From: Pseudopyrenochaeta lycopersici
Lineage: Eukaryota > Ascomycota > Dothideomycetes > Pleosporales > Pseudopyrenochaetaceae
Length of the DNA stretch: 64,000 nt
Direction: 5' to 3'
NCBI GenBank assembly: GCA_003313425.1
Contig: NHZP01000002.1
Span: 1,798,001-1,862,000 of the forward strand
The notes beneath the pieces were generated by a model. It worked only from the letters and a program-made list of their open reading frames with translations. It made no database searches and was not told the origin of the DNA. Of this stretch, positions 10,901 through 22,539 are shown one piece after another (position 1 is the first letter of the stretch; the number at the start of each line of letters is the position of its first letter). A program made the position numbers and the translations under genes.

Positions 10901-13419
10901 AAGAGGTCTGGTTGGCTCTCGAACAACTCAGGGACCGCTTCGCGCATAGCTTGCTCGAATTTCTCTGCATCCTCAGATGGTATGCCATACCAGGTTTTCG
11001 TTGCGCCAAAGTGTTGATAATTGGCAGAATAAGTGTAGTGATCTTCGGCATGCCAACAAAAGGTCGAGAATACCATGCCGACGTAGAGCCACGGCACTGT
11101 CATTCCTGAAATGTCAGACTTGATGTGGCGGAAGAGAGAGTCTGGGGCATATGGCAGAATATTCAAGTTCCATGGGTCCGTAGCATATGGGTCTCGTGGA
11201 TTGCGTTCTATGGTGGGGAAGCCGCTTCCATGCGTTGTGGAGTGAATATCTGCTCCATATTCTACCTCGACGGTCTCTGTGAGATTTCCGACTGAATGCC
11301 AGAATTCGCGCTCCACGTCGTCCTCTAACACAGGTTTAGATGCATTAGTGATCGGATCAAACGGCATCTTATTGGCGAAATGACCCTGCTTGAATTGGTG
11401 TGCGCGCTCCTGGAATTGCTTGAGTGAATAGACGCCGCCTTCTTCAAATCCGAATTCACCCGTACCAACGAGACATCGCGGGCAATGCCAGTCGTGTGTG
11501 GGAATTCCTTTGATCGGTGGATCGAGACAGTAGCCATGGTAGCCTGAGTCGCAGCTGTCGCAAAGCAAGATATTCGACGGGTCATTGTCAGTGCCACAAC
11601 TCTCGCATCGCTATTCTAGTCAGTATGTGCAATTGTGGAGATTTGGGATGAATACATACATCGCCTGGGCGCTCGTCAGCTGTACGGACATGTGGGAATA
11701 TCCGACCCGGAGTTGACTGGCGAGGCTGGGTCATGTGCGAGCCGGCGACAGTAGGCGCTCCATCTGCAAGATGCTCGTTAGCTAAACGCTACCACCCAAT
11801 GAGAAACAACAGCACTGTCAGACCGGAGCCTGGAGCGAGGCAAGGGTGCAGCACCGCATCCCTGTCGTGACAACAGGTGGACAAACGCTGCATAGTCGCG
11901 CATGCGCAAGTGGGCTTACCTTTCTTTAACCGCTTACTACGTCGCCCATTTGCATCATCTGCATCTCCGTTAATACTGCTTTCTGCATCTTGGGACAATG
12001 TTCGCTTCAGTTGATTAAATGCCTGCCCGTTCGATAACGGAGTCAAGCCCACTGCTGTTGGTCGCATATCTGGAGTGTTGTGAGCGGACAACATGGGACT
12101 ACCACCATTGCGCATTGGTGTGGACGTGCGTGAATCTACGTTGTCGCGATGAATACCGTTGGGTATGTTGACTGCAGCAAACGTATTTGGTGTCGAAGGT
12201 TGCGCTGGAGGTGCGGGCGATGGGTGCGCATTGACTGCTGTGAATCCTCCAGAATTGACTGCTGTGAAGCCAGACGAGATGGCAGGTCGGGGGAGCTCTG
12301 CGGGAGGAGCCGCAACATCACCATGCAGTGAAGCATTCAATGCAGCTGAAGCCCTGATAGCGGGGGAGTCGGCGGCGTTCGCGGTAGGTGTGCCCTGCAC
12401 CGACTTCTTCATCGGTGATGGGGCAGGAGACGGCGTAAACGGCCCACCATGCTCGAACTCCAACATTTGTTGCACGCCAGGCTTCACAACTCGCAGGTAT
12501 TCCTCATACGGGTGCAGCCACTTCTGGTACGAGTTTTTGAGTGATGTAGATAGTGAAGACATGATTTTGCCGCTGTAGCCGAGGTCGCGCCCAATCTCAG
12601 CCCACTTCTTCTGCTTGCACACACGCTCGAAGCCTCCCCTCGTCTCCACAGCCTTTTTCAGCTTGTAGAGATCGAGCGGTCGCTTATCGACACTTGGAAA
12701 GCGAGTGAGACTGTGGCCATGTTGCTTGTGGAATTTGGCGAGTTGGTCCAGGTAATTCAGGTTGGCACGTGTACCTGTCTGCAATGAGCATAAATTACAT
12801 AGAGCCAGATTTATGCATGATACATACCGCCCTCGACCGAGTTCAGTTCCTGCCGTCGTGTGCGAAAGTGGAAGCGCTGTTGGAGGTCAGCCGAGCGTCA
12901 AAGGATTTGGTAGTTGCCAAACGTGAGTCGTGAATCGCGAATCGCGAAATCGTCGTGGACGCATGTGCAATCTCTGCAACTACTCACTTCTGTATCAATT
13001 GCAAAGGGTGGGTTCCAGGTGTCAGGCGGGACGATCTTGACAATGCCGTACTTTTGCGCCTCGTCGCGAATGCTCTGAATGTATTGAACAGGGTCCTTGA
13101 ATTGCTCTGTAGTCGGTCGATATGTCGGCGCTTCCTGCAGACCAAACATACGATTTGGTTTGGGTGGCTGATTGTTCGGCGCTCCCTGGCCTCTGCGCTC
13201 GACGGTTGCGAGGTCCAACGGCTGTGCCTTGCGCGCGCTCAAAGGAATCATGCCCACGCCATTTGGCTGCGCACCATTCATAGCAGGCATCGCAACGCCG
13301 CCCATTCTTGATTTTGGTGCTCCAGGGCCTCCGTCAGGCAGTCCATTGTCCGCAGCGACCCTGAAGGTGGTCATAGTGGCGCCTGTGGGAGGTCCGCCCG
13401 GGGGTATGAATTCAACCAT
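8000..13419 (-). CDS. KDM5/JARID1-type histone H3K4 demethylase
   Basis: Fe(II)/2-oxoglutarate-dependent demethylase of the KDM5 family (yeast Jhd2, fission-yeast Lid2), predicted to remove methyl groups from H3K4 in chromatin. Six exons: 13419-12988, 12876-12828, 12774-11920, 11763-11660, 11610-8942 and 8888-8000, giving 1665 residues. Domain order: JmjN (~85-125), ARID (~160-250, TRANLNYLDQLAKFHKQHG), first PHD (~481-530, RCESCG..LLCDSC), JmjC (~640-765), C5HC2 zinc finger (VCTFCKAHGYLSRFYCHNTK), PLU-1-like helical region, second PHD (FCICRKPEAGMMIECELCHE) split by the last intron, and a Pro/Ser-rich tail. Iron ligands are present: H and E in FCWHAED and the distal His in HAGFNHGFN. The 49-nt second exon codes for the conserved link RFHFRTRRQELNSVEG; without it the JmjN-ARID junction is lost. 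The gene diverges from SLX1. Confidence 0.95.
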
Positions 13420-14521
13420 GGCACCTCCGCTGCTGCATCCAGTGCTGCCACTAATATGGCCCAGATCACAGCGGTATAACGATATTTAAGGCAGTCTGGC
13501 ACGTCGAGCGGCCGTGCTGGACAAGGTTTTCGTCGGGTGTGGGCGCTATCGGGGGGATATATCTGCAGGCATGGGACCTTTAGGGCAGGCAGGCGACCGC
13601 CTTCGACCGGCTGGATGGCGCTGCAATTTGAATTGTGGGCAAAAAAGTTCCGGCGAATTGTTCGACGGCTATCTGGTGTCGACTGGGATTGTTGTGGCTG
13701 CGGGTTCGTAGTATTGGCGAGGTTGGTTGGTGTGAAAGGGAATCGAGTTGGCGGACGGATGAGGGTGCGATGCCACTAGTGAGGAATTGAACCACCCGCA
13801 AGCAAGCAAGCCCGCCGAATGAGCAGATGGGCCACTACCAGAAAGCGGCGTATTACAGGCCAGCAGAGTTCCACACACAAGTAAATTTTCCCCAGGCGTC
13901 AATGCGATATCTGATCAGATTGGGTTTGATTTCACCCTTCTCATGTTTTGAGATGTGGCAATTACAGATTTGCTCTTTGACCGCGGTCGTTCGCGAGTAG
14001 TGATGAAACATACATCATGCCGGCCCGCGCCTGCAGGGCTGCAGGCCTCACCTCACCTCACCTCACCTCACTCCTTTGTTCCATCTTAGTGCTTTTTTGC
14101 ACACATGTCTGCCCACAAGCACTGCGTACTGAACCCCCCGATTCAACGTGACGGCAATCCAAATTTGCGACTTTATTCGCGCATTTCCTTTCCTCAAGCC
14201 ACATGAGCTAACAAAGTACCGCCACGTGCCTACATTTCCGACTCCAAGTGAAGCCGCTGGCAAAACCGAGAATAAGTGCACTTCATTGCCACATCTCACG
14301 CGCACCTGCAAAGCCCGCCGCATCCTCTGTGCCCCAATATCAGACACTCTGTGCCAATACTCTGACTCTGCAGCAGACTTGTGGTCGGTTGCAAGGGTGC
14401 TGGATCGAGAGCCTCAGACGTGGCCAATCACGCTTCATCCCAGCCGGACATAATCCCGGTAGCCCTAAGCCATCGCTGCACGCTTTTGGTTGCGATCAAC
14501 AACAACACCAACTTCAACATC
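13420..14521. promoter_or_regulatory. divergent promoter region, KDM5 / SLX1
   Basis: 1.1 kb between two divergent start codons. It contains a five-copy CTCAC pentamer run at about 14047-14072. No other binding site could be assigned. Short open frames here lack any family signature. Confidence 0.45.
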
Positions 14522-15607
14522 ATGATGACCGAGACTTTCAAGATCGAAAGCAGGCCCATTCCGGCATTCTACTGCTGCTACTTGCTCCGATCAAAAAACC
14601 GAAAGTCATATTACATTGGCAGCACACCGAACCCTGCGCGCCGCCTTGGCCAACACAATGGCTCGAGCAAGGGCGGCGCAAAACGCACATCCATGCAGGG
14701 GAAGCGGCCATGGGAAATGACCTGCATCGTGACTGGCTTTCCCTCCAAGTTCGCAGCTCTGCAGTTTGAATGGGCGTGGCAGAACACGCACGCGACGCGT
14801 CATATTAACAGAGTCGTTCGCGATGCAAGAGTAGAGGAATTGCAGAAAAGCAAGAAGGGAGTATCGCCAACTAGAAGAAGAAGACCACCTATATCGCTGG
14901 AGGCAAGATTAAAGAACTTGCATTATCTCCTAGGCGTGGGAAGCTTTAGCAGGTGGCCGCTGCACTTGAGGTTCTTTGCGCCAGATGTGTTCACGCAATG
15001 GGAAAGGCATACAGCGAAGATAGCGGTGAAGTTGCGGAACAGCATCACTGTCCAGCTTACTCCGGCTGAGCCTCTAAAGCTTGCAGCTGACGTACAATCC
15101 GAGATGCGAACGCACTACATTCCCGAGGTGATACGAGCAATCCCTGTCGCCTACGAAGACTGCAAGGCCTATGTGGAGAAGACCAGAAACATGTTTGAGG
15201 ACGCGCGAAGACGAGCTTGCGGTGTATGCAAGAAGGAAGCCAGTGCAGTAAATTCGCTCGTGTTGGTATGCCCTATCGAGTCATGCCATACTGTATCGCA
15301 TATGGCTTGTCTATCGAAGGCGTTCCTTGCAAAAGAAGGTGATCAGAATGCCCTAGTACCGATCGAGGGCATATGCTCTAGTTGTCACAGCCCCATCAGA
15401 TGGTCCACGATGCTGAAGGAGCTAAGTCTACGAACAAATGGCGAGGCAGAAATTAAGGCAATGTTTCACACTAAGCGGAAGAAGAAGACAGATACCACAA
15501 CTGCATCGGATGCGCCGGAGACACAAGATCTTGGCGAAGACTATGATGAGCTTGACGAGACGTGGATGGATGATTTGAATGATGAAGAAGAGAAATTTGC
15601 GAGCTAA
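14522..15607 (+). CDS. SLX1: structure-specific endonuclease subunit Slx1
   Basis: Catalytic subunit of the Slx1-Slx4 nuclease, which cuts branched DNA in replication and recombination. Single exon, 361 residues from the ATG at 14522 (a second ATG follows directly). Upstream in-frame codons exist, but the conserved protein starts here. The GIY-YIG nuclease domain is at ~14-95: YCCYLLRS, YYIGSTPNPARRLGQHN (catalytic Arg in PARR) and the Glu in LQFEWAWQ. The C-terminal RING/PHD-like zinc finger (~230-300) has CGVCKKE, CPIESCHTVSHMAC and CSSCHSPIRW. The tail is acidic (GEDYDELDETWMDDLNDEEE). The stop codon lies 17 bp from that of CDC8 on the other strand. Confidence 0.95.
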   Translation: MMTETFKIESRPIPAFYCCYLLRSKNRKSYYIGSTPNPARRLGQHNGSSKGGAKRTSMQGKRPWEMTCIVTGFPSKFAALQFEWAWQNTHATRHINRVVRDARVEELQKSKKGVSPTRRRRPPISLEARLKNLHYLLGVGSFSRWPLHLRFFAPDVFTQWERHTAKIAVKLRNSITVQLTPAEPLKLAADVQSEMRTHYIPEVIRAIPVAYEDCKAYVEKTRNMFEDARRRACGVCKKEASAVNSLVLVCPIESCHTVSHMACLSKAFLAKEGDQNALVPIEGICSSCHSPIRWSTMLKELSLRTNGEAEIKAMFHTKRKKKTDTTTASDAPETQDLGEDYDELDETWMDDLNDEEEKFAS

Positions 15608-15624
15608 GCCTTGGATGCAAGTAT

Positions 15625-16456
15625 CTACCACTCTTCAACCACTCGAAGCGACAAATCCTCCTTGGTGACACGATCAATACACCGACCCACCTCCTCTTTG
15701 ACCCGCCTCTGCACATCTTCCAACCCTTTGCCCGCATCTATCCTCGCAAAATCCTCGCCCTCTTTCTTCTGCATCAGCGTCTCAAACAGCTCTCTAACTC
15801 GGTCCTGCATCTCCTTCTTCTCGTACTTCTCTGTCCCGTAGCCGCCTCTCTTCGCCGCATCCTCTGCGGAGATATCGAGGAAAAGACACAGATCCGGACG
15901 TGGTAGTCCAACGTCTGGTTTTCGGCACCATTCGAGACTGAGACTGGGGTTCTGTTTGGCCGCCGAGTAGACACACCCGCTATAGTAGTAGCGATCTATT
16001 ATGACAATTGTCCCTGCCGCGAGGTCGGCTTGGATAGATGGACTGGTGCTTGGTTAGACTTTGGATACCCACAATATTGAAGGTGGACTCCTGGAAATCA
16101 TATATGCACATAGACGGTATTGCTAGCCAAAAGAAGACTTACGCTGCCTCCCACCGATTCGCAGAAAACAGGAGATGTATAACGTGATCTTCCTGTTCGC
16201 TCTGGCCACTCAAATAGCTATTGATCATCTGTCCGATCGGCGTCGTTCTATCTGCGACGCCTCATTAGACCACTGCTTTCATACTGCTAAAAGGTTTCCA
16301 TCAGTACTGATGCGCAGGAGTAGTGCACGTACCAGGGAATCGCAGATGCCGCACCCTGGCGCCGTCTTTTTGCAGCGCCTCCACGAGCAGCTGGCATTGT
16401 GTCGATTTGCCTGCGCGATCGAGACCTTCGAAGACTATGAGAGTGCCTCGTGGCAT
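15625..16456 (-). CDS. CDC8: thymidylate kinase (dTMP kinase)
   Basis: Phosphorylates dTMP to dTDP with ATP, an essential step of dTTP supply. Exons: 16456-16333, 16251-16143 and 16042-15625 (phase-1 and phase-2 introns of 81 and 100 nt). Motifs in order: P-loop [12 protein letters not shown], the DR-containing segment [28 protein letters not shown], the [14 protein letters not shown] motif, then the LID region [16 protein letters not shown]. From [11 protein letters not shown] the protein has 216 residues, the same length as yeast Cdc8. An in-frame ATG at 16522 would add 22 residues (MSLTLNDKRG..) that do not match the family; it may be used or not. Confidence 0.93.
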
Positions 16457-17353
16457 ACTGATCGCTGTTGTTTTGTAGAGAAAGATAACTCTGCCGCGTT
16501 TGTCGTTGAGGGTGAGGCTCATTGTACTTGGGGGAACACAAGCGAGGCTCGATAGGCGCTAGTGAGGCGCTAGCAGATTGGCTCCTTCCATGCTAGCTAT
16601 TGCGGACTGTGCTGTATTTCTACGATCTCATTGTTTTTACTTTAGTGTAGCGGAAGAATATGTTCAAAATCGTTTCTGTTTTTGATAGAAGGTCAAATAC
16701 AAATGGCATAGGATTCTTCATGCGCGATTTGAATACGGTGGTGGACCATAAATTGCAACCCACTTCCATCAATGCCATACACATCTTCGCTCTTTCGTCC
16801 CAATAATAATGACCCAGCGATCAGTCTATGAACACATGATGCGATTGCATGACGTTGCCTCAAAGTGCACTAAGATGGATTCTTGCCATTGCAGCCACAA
16901 CTAAACCGGCACCAAATATGGTCGGATATGGATCGGGAAAAGTAAGCAGGAGTTACGTCAGGAAGCAGAGAATATATTGATGAAAAATTCAATTGATTCG
17001 TGAATAAGGTGGTTGCTGCGATGTCAGCAGCCGCGCATGCATGTTAATGGCTAATGGTTGGACGGATGCACCCTACAATCCAAGGCTGTCATGCAAGGCT
17101 GGGGCAAAGTTCGTGTCGTGATCAGGCTGCAAAGTAATACATCATAACATCGTACACCTTGTTGCCTTAGAGCTCTCGTCAAGCTTGAATCTTCATTTAA
17201 GATCTTTGAAACCTCAATATCGCACACCCAAATTGAGCTCAAAACCCCTATGAGCCTCCCTCCTGCAACACACGCGTTTCACGCCCAGCAAGAAACAGCA
17301 AGCAGCTTTTAGACCAGTATCGGCAGTTATCGAACCTTTTGGCCACGAACAAT
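16457..17353. promoter_or_regulatory. divergent upstream region, CDC8 / ankyrin-deaminase
   Basis: About 0.9 kb between divergent start codons. No gene or defined regulatory site is recognised. Confidence 0.4.
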
Positions 17354-18670
17354 ATGGAACGAGAAAGCTCTGTGGAAGCCTTGACTGAATCCTTCTCCCA
17401 GGTGACAGTAAATCCTATGAGGACAACGAAGAAGACCTGCGATATACGACGGGCAACAGAGACATATGCGGATACAGAAGATATTTGGATAATGATTGTA
17501 TGGGAATCAATCAAGAAAGGTCACTACCGAGAAGTCGAGGAGTACCTGACTGGCTCGAAGGAGCCATGCTATCTCATCCACGGCGTTGACGGTAACGCAA
17601 ACACCGCCCTGATCATCGCAGCAGGCGCACCTCACAACGGTGGTGGATCTACAGAGGTGATTATGAGACTTTTAGAAGCTGGTGCGGATATCAATGCAAA
17701 AAATTGGCGTGGCAGAACAGCGCTTATGGAAGCATCACTTTGGGGTAAAAGAAGAGCCCTGGAAACTTTGATGAAGACGAAATGGAACCCCAAGGCAAAC
17801 AAAGAAATGAAAGACAAGGAAGGCTTACGGGCCGTCGATCTAGCAGGTACTGCTGATAGAGAGAGCTTCGAGAGATTCGATAGGTGCAGAGACGGAAGTA
17901 GGGTAGAGCGACCATGGTCGGACAATCAATTCAGGAAGGAGATTGTGCAGATTTTAAACACCGAAGAGTGGAAAGATTCTGCAACGGAGAGTGACAGAAA
18001 TGTATCATTGGCCAACCCTTTTCGTGTACTACGACCTAATGGAAAAGCTACACCCAATATCGGAGCTTCACTGACCGCTCAAACCGAATCAAAATCGACA
18101 CAGACTGATGAAGAGAAACGTACTGTGGCTCCGGCCCATAACCCCAGTTTTATTCGATTCCACACGACAAAACATTGCGATGGATCTTATAGGACTGACA
18201 TCCAATTCATACAAACTTTTACCATTGGCCCAAAGCGCAATGAACATTGCAGATCAACAATTGCATGCATAGAGTTCAACCACATCCTTTACTTTGCGAA
18301 AAACGGAAAGCACAGCGACACCGTTCAGGGCTTCATTGACGGAACACACTGGTCCGGAGAAGCAACAAAGATGTTCCATGCATTGGATTCAAAGGTCGAA
18401 AACACATATTTTCAACACACTGAGCCACAGCTAATGGCATTTTACGTGAAAAGATACCTTGAGGGCAAAGGGCTCGATCTAGCAAATTTTGGCGACGAGC
18501 ACACTCTCCCGCAAAGAAGCATCTGTGAACCTCCTTGTAAAATCAATATTTATGTAAGCCGTGTCGTATGCTCAACCTGTAGCGAGCTTGCCCAATTGGT
18601 GAATGGCACGGCACAAAAGTATGGGTTTGAGTTTCTCCTTGAACATGTGCCTGGCGGGCAAAGCCAATGA
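17354..18670 (+). CDS. ankyrin-repeat protein with a C-terminal deaminase-like domain
   Basis: Single open frame, 438 residues from the ATG at 17354. Residues ~80-185 form two to three ankyrin repeats (NANTALIIAAGAP, VIMRLLEAGADINAKN, GRTALMEASLWGKRRALETL). A polar linker of ~90 residues follows. The last ~150 residues carry the zinc-site pattern of the nucleotide/nucleic-acid deaminase superfamily: HTEPQLMAFYVKRYL (H-x-E, zinc ligand plus catalytic Glu) and, after ~55 residues, SRVVCSTCSEL (C-x2-C). This layout fits fungal deaminase families such as OTT_1508-like, in which ankyrin fusions are plausible. The substrate is unknown. The gene lies ~560 bp from the left end of the transposon island. 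The deaminase call rests on the two motifs; ankyrin is clearer. Confidence 0.75.
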   Translation: MERESSVEALTESFSQVTVNPMRTTKKTCDIRRATETYADTEDIWIMIVWESIKKGHYREVEEYLTGSKEPCYLIHGVDGNANTALIIAAGAPHNGGGSTEVIMRLLEAGADINAKNWRGRTALMEASLWGKRRALETLMKTKWNPKANKEMKDKEGLRAVDLAGTADRESFERFDRCRDGSRVERPWSDNQFRKEIVQILNTEEWKDSATESDRNVSLANPFRVLRPNGKATPNIGASLTAQTESKSTQTDEEKRTVAPAHNPSFIRFHTTKHCDGSYRTDIQFIQTFTIGPKRNEHCRSTIACIEFNHILYFAKNGKHSDTVQGFIDGTHWSGEATKMFHALDSKVENTYFQHTEPQLMAFYVKRYLEGKGLDLANFGDEHTLPQRSICEPPCKINIYVSRVVCSTCSELAQLVNGTAQKYGFEFLLEHVPGGQSQ

Positions 18671-19226
18671 GTAAATAAAGCCTAATTATGCTTTGAGCAC
18701 TTGTCGAAAATTACATAATACTGCGCTCCGCTTATGATAAGGCTAAATCCAGATGCAATCCACCTTTGAATACGCTTGGACGTCTGCGTCTGACGTGCTA
18801 GGACGCCTATGATCCTTCTGCCATGTTGAATCCACGACTATTATTTTTTTCACAGGTTTATGCGACGAATGATCAATCGTTGAGGGTGAACTTGAAACAA
18901 CCTGTCAATCAAATTTTAATGTACTAGAAGACATGACGGTCTATGGGTAGTTGGCCCTCAAGCTCCTTGGTGAGAAGCATTCTGATACCATGAAACTCAT
19001 TCCAGCCAATCAGAACAGTTGCGCCATGCTCGGCCGAGCCTCACGTCGCGACACTGTCAGCATAACGATGGTCTACCAAAACAGGTAACCAGCGCGCATG
19101 GCAAGTGTACCTCAATCTTGGATGCCTGAAATGAAAACTTCGTATAAAGTCAGACTGCACGAAAGCAAGTAAAGCCAACCGGTAATTCCGCCTTCCGATT
19201 CACCGAGTCAGAATCAGCGAAGATTA
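18671..19226. other. intergenic, left flank of the transposon island
   Basis: About 0.55 kb of ordinary composition before base use shifts sharply to A/T. No gene is seen. The last two bases (TA) are the left copy of the target duplication. Confidence 0.5.
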
Positions 19227-19371
19227 CGGTGGACTATTACGCCACGAAGGTCGGAAACCAAAATCTAAAAACTAAAACCTTAAACCTAAACAATAATAAC
19301 TATTTACCCGCCCTTGCGCTCTACAATAAGGTATAAATAATAAAGTAATAGACTATAATAGTTTTTATTTA
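19227..19371 (+). repeat. left terminal inverted repeat of the outer element
   Basis: About 145 bp, matching in inverted orientation the segment at 33388-33532. The outer ~40 bp are almost identical in the two copies. Further in, the differences are transitions such as CCGAAAACC on the right against CTAAAAACT on the left. Confidence 0.9.
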
Positions 19372-19599
19372 TAAATTAAATTTATTAATAAATAGTATTA
19401 TTATATAAACCTTTATTACGTGTCGCATACTTAGAGATAAATTTACCCTACCCTTAGTTCTCTACTCTATTCTATTACAGACTATTACTAGCGTCTATAA
19501 GCTATATATAAGACTATTATTAATTATTACTAGTATACTTTAGTATAGTAAAGTAACTAAGTAAAGACTTTATATATAATACTAATTAAGCCTAGAGAA

Positions 19600-21100
19600 A
19601 AGAGGCAGGCCTTGTATAAACTTTACCCTCTATAAGAAAGAATTAAAGGCGCTTTTTAAAGAAGGTCTTATATTCTATTAGCTATTAGATTAGCTATATA
19701 AAGAGTATTATATTAAGTATAGTATAACTACACTTAAAGATTGCTTTAAGAGATAGGAGGTTTAACGTCGTATTACGCCTAACGTAGAGCAACTCCTTAA
19801 GAACTAGATTATTATGCTGTTTTATTAGCTTAATCTAAATAACTCTAAGATTCTTTAGATACTCTATACTAAGGGCTATACTAGTCTTATAAAAGTAACT
19901 ATTATAAGACTTTAGCTATTACTAGGACTAAAACGTTATATCTATAATAAAGATAACTAAGAGGTTACTAATATACTAGCCTATAGGCTTATTAAAGAGG
20001 AGCTAAAGAAGAGTATTATTAATAGCTATAGGAAGCAGATACTATAAGTCTACTTTAAGTAACAGTATATATTCTTTTTACGTAATTATCTTTTTAGAGT
20101 ATACCGCTCTTTAAATCTAGAGGTAGTAGAGTAACGCCGTAATAATTAGTAATAAAGAAGAGGTAAATATATTATGCCTAGCCTAAACTAGTGCTAGTCT
20201 ATTAATAGCTATAATAAACTAAAACCTTTTAGAATTTAAATCTATAGCTGTATTAACGCGTACTCTTAGTATATTATATAGGCATATATTAGAGTATCTG
20301 CAGCAACTACGCTTAGCGTGCTCTATTAATACTTATATACTATAGGAGATATAAAGGTGTTTCTGTAGTATCTTCGCTCTAATTATAGTAGTAAGACTAG
20401 GCAGATCTTATACGCATATTATATACTCTTAAAGTTAGGCTAACTAGATATTATATAGGATAGGTATTATATATATAGTATAAGTATAGTAAACTAACGT
20501 ATTAAATCTTAGTAGTAATAGCTATTAAAGAGTCTACTCTTTTAGTAGAGGGTAAGTAAAGCTCTAAGCTCTCTATTTAACGTAGCTTTAGACTATTACA
20601 CTAACTATTACAGGTATACTTCTAAGACCTATAGACTACTAATTATTTCTTAAAGAACTACCTCTCTAATATAGTAGTAATAGTTACTATATATCTCCTA
20701 GTCCTACGCTATAAAATAAAGTCCTTTATCTTCTTATAGAATTACTATTATATATAGAAGTAGAAAAACTATCCTAATATTATTACTAGAAAACCTAATA
20801 TACTCTATATATATCTACTAGTAGGGATAGTAGACTATAAGCAGACTCTACCCTAAGATAAGTACTAAAGAATCTGTTAAGAGGCACTAGTATAGGATAT
20901 AGATGCTATCCTTTCCTTACCTACTTAGAGATAGTGTAACGTCTAGTTATAAGATATAGGCTTTAATCCTTATACTAAAGACCTAGGCAGCATATATAAA
21001 CGGAAACAGCTATTTAAGCGCTATTATTTAGAGCTGCGTCGTCGCGCTGCTCTCTATATTAAAATAAGGTAAGTGCCTATACTTTAACTTCTTAAGTTAC
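19600..21100 (+). pseudogene. decayed integrase-core (DDE) transposase of the outer element
   Basis: Limits are approximate. Reading one + frame, with many stops, shows the signature of the fungal integrase-core family: SINSYNKLKPF, INAYS.YII.AYI, RSNYSSKT and N.RIKS. In the family the three catalytic acids sit in the matching places (SIDG, RSDRG, NQRIE). Here the codons at 20204, 20381 and 20504 read Asn, Asn and Lys, each explained by one G-to-A change, and all three lie in the same frame. Stop codons stand where Trp or Gln would be expected. The protein is therefore dead. Downstream the frame becomes hard to follow. Confidence 0.7.
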
Positions 21101-21963
21101 TAACTAGTAGCTAGGATTTCTAGGTTAGTTTAAGTACTATTATTTATAATAAGGTACTAACGTAATTACCTAGCTACTAGATATAGAAGGATGCGACTTT
21201 ACAACTAATAATATAGAAGGTTAATATAAGGAGAATTAGGAAGGAGTTTATGTGTTAGGTAATAGTTAGTAATAGTTAGTAATAGTACTATTTCTAGCTT
21301 AGTCCCAGCCACAGTATTAGCTCGCACATAACTATTTAAAGTCTATTTATCTATTAATTAGTCTATCTATAATATACTCTTATTACTCTTCTAAATATAG
21401 TAGCTATATAGGGTCTATTCTATATAGATAATAGTAGACTATATAATAACATAGACATCCTAGTTAGTCGTTATTGTACCTACTACAGAATTCGAAACCC
21501 TAGGCTAAATAGTAGAGACAGTAGGCTAGTAGAGATAAACGTTAATACCTTACTAGAGCAGGACTAACTATCTTAGCGGTTAATAACTGTTACAGTCTCC
21601 TAAATATAACTATCTTAAAAAGTTAATTAGCTCGCCCTACTTACCTCTACTGCACAGCGTGCCTATCTTAAGAATAAGGTAGCTCTTTAGCGACTTAAAT
21701 TAATTAATAGGCGGATAGGCGCCTAAGCCTAGTAAGTAAGTACTAGTAGTATAATAATAAAGTCTATATTAGGTTAGGCTTTAATTATTAAAGTTACCTT
21801 TAACGTTACTTTTATCTATCTAATTTAGAATAGCGGTACTATTATTAAGGCTATTAATCTATATAGTACGTAAATACTATTCCTTATAATAGCCTATAAT
21901 AGTACTAACAGACCTAGGTAGTAATATTAGTATTTAGATCGCAAGCACTATTAAATTCTCCTC

Positions 21964-21968
21964 CCTCT
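21964..21968. repeat. left target duplication of the retrotransposon (CCTCT)
   Basis: CCTCT directly before the left LTR matches CCTCT directly after the right LTR (28501-28505). This is a perfect 5-bp duplication, typical for Ty3/gypsy integration. Confidence 0.93.
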
Positions 21969-22363
21969 TGTTACGAACAGGAAGTGGGAAGGCGGCGGTT
22001 ATGAGGATGAGGGAAGAGGCACGGACGGCCAGCGAGGAGACCGAGCCTCTAAACTAACTGATAACGCTAGGATCACGTGATCCTAGGAAACCCACGCTAA
22101 GACGGACTATGTCCTATAGGACGGAGACAAACCCAGAAATCCTAGAGGGGGCCTTATAGGAATCCTATAAGACAATTATGTATATAGACTCGCACAATGT
22201 GGCTCTATAGCACATTGTAATTAACTTAAGACAATCTATAAGTATACTACTATTTAATACTTCTACCTTTAACCTAGCCTGCACGTCTAAAGAATACTCT
22301 AAAGATATCTACTAGTCAACACTAGTTACTTTATATTATAACTACTTAATTAGATCTTTAACA
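21969..22363 (+). repeat. left LTR
   Basis: 395 bp, starting TGTTACGAAC and ending CTTTAACA (TG..CA). It aligns end to end with the right LTR; differences seen by eye are transitions, mostly with the right copy carrying the A/T state. Confidence 0.94.
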
Positions 22364-22539
22364 TTTTAATTACCCTTAAGATAAGCAGCCCTAGCGAATA
22401 CGTAGCCACCTCTAATTCTTTAACCGTGTCCACCAAAGGACGTCTGATTAGCAAACCTACTATGTTTAGTAGTAACTGACGACACCTTAAAGGATAGTTA
22501 CTCCAACTTAACCTTTACTTTCACCTCTACAAGGATATT

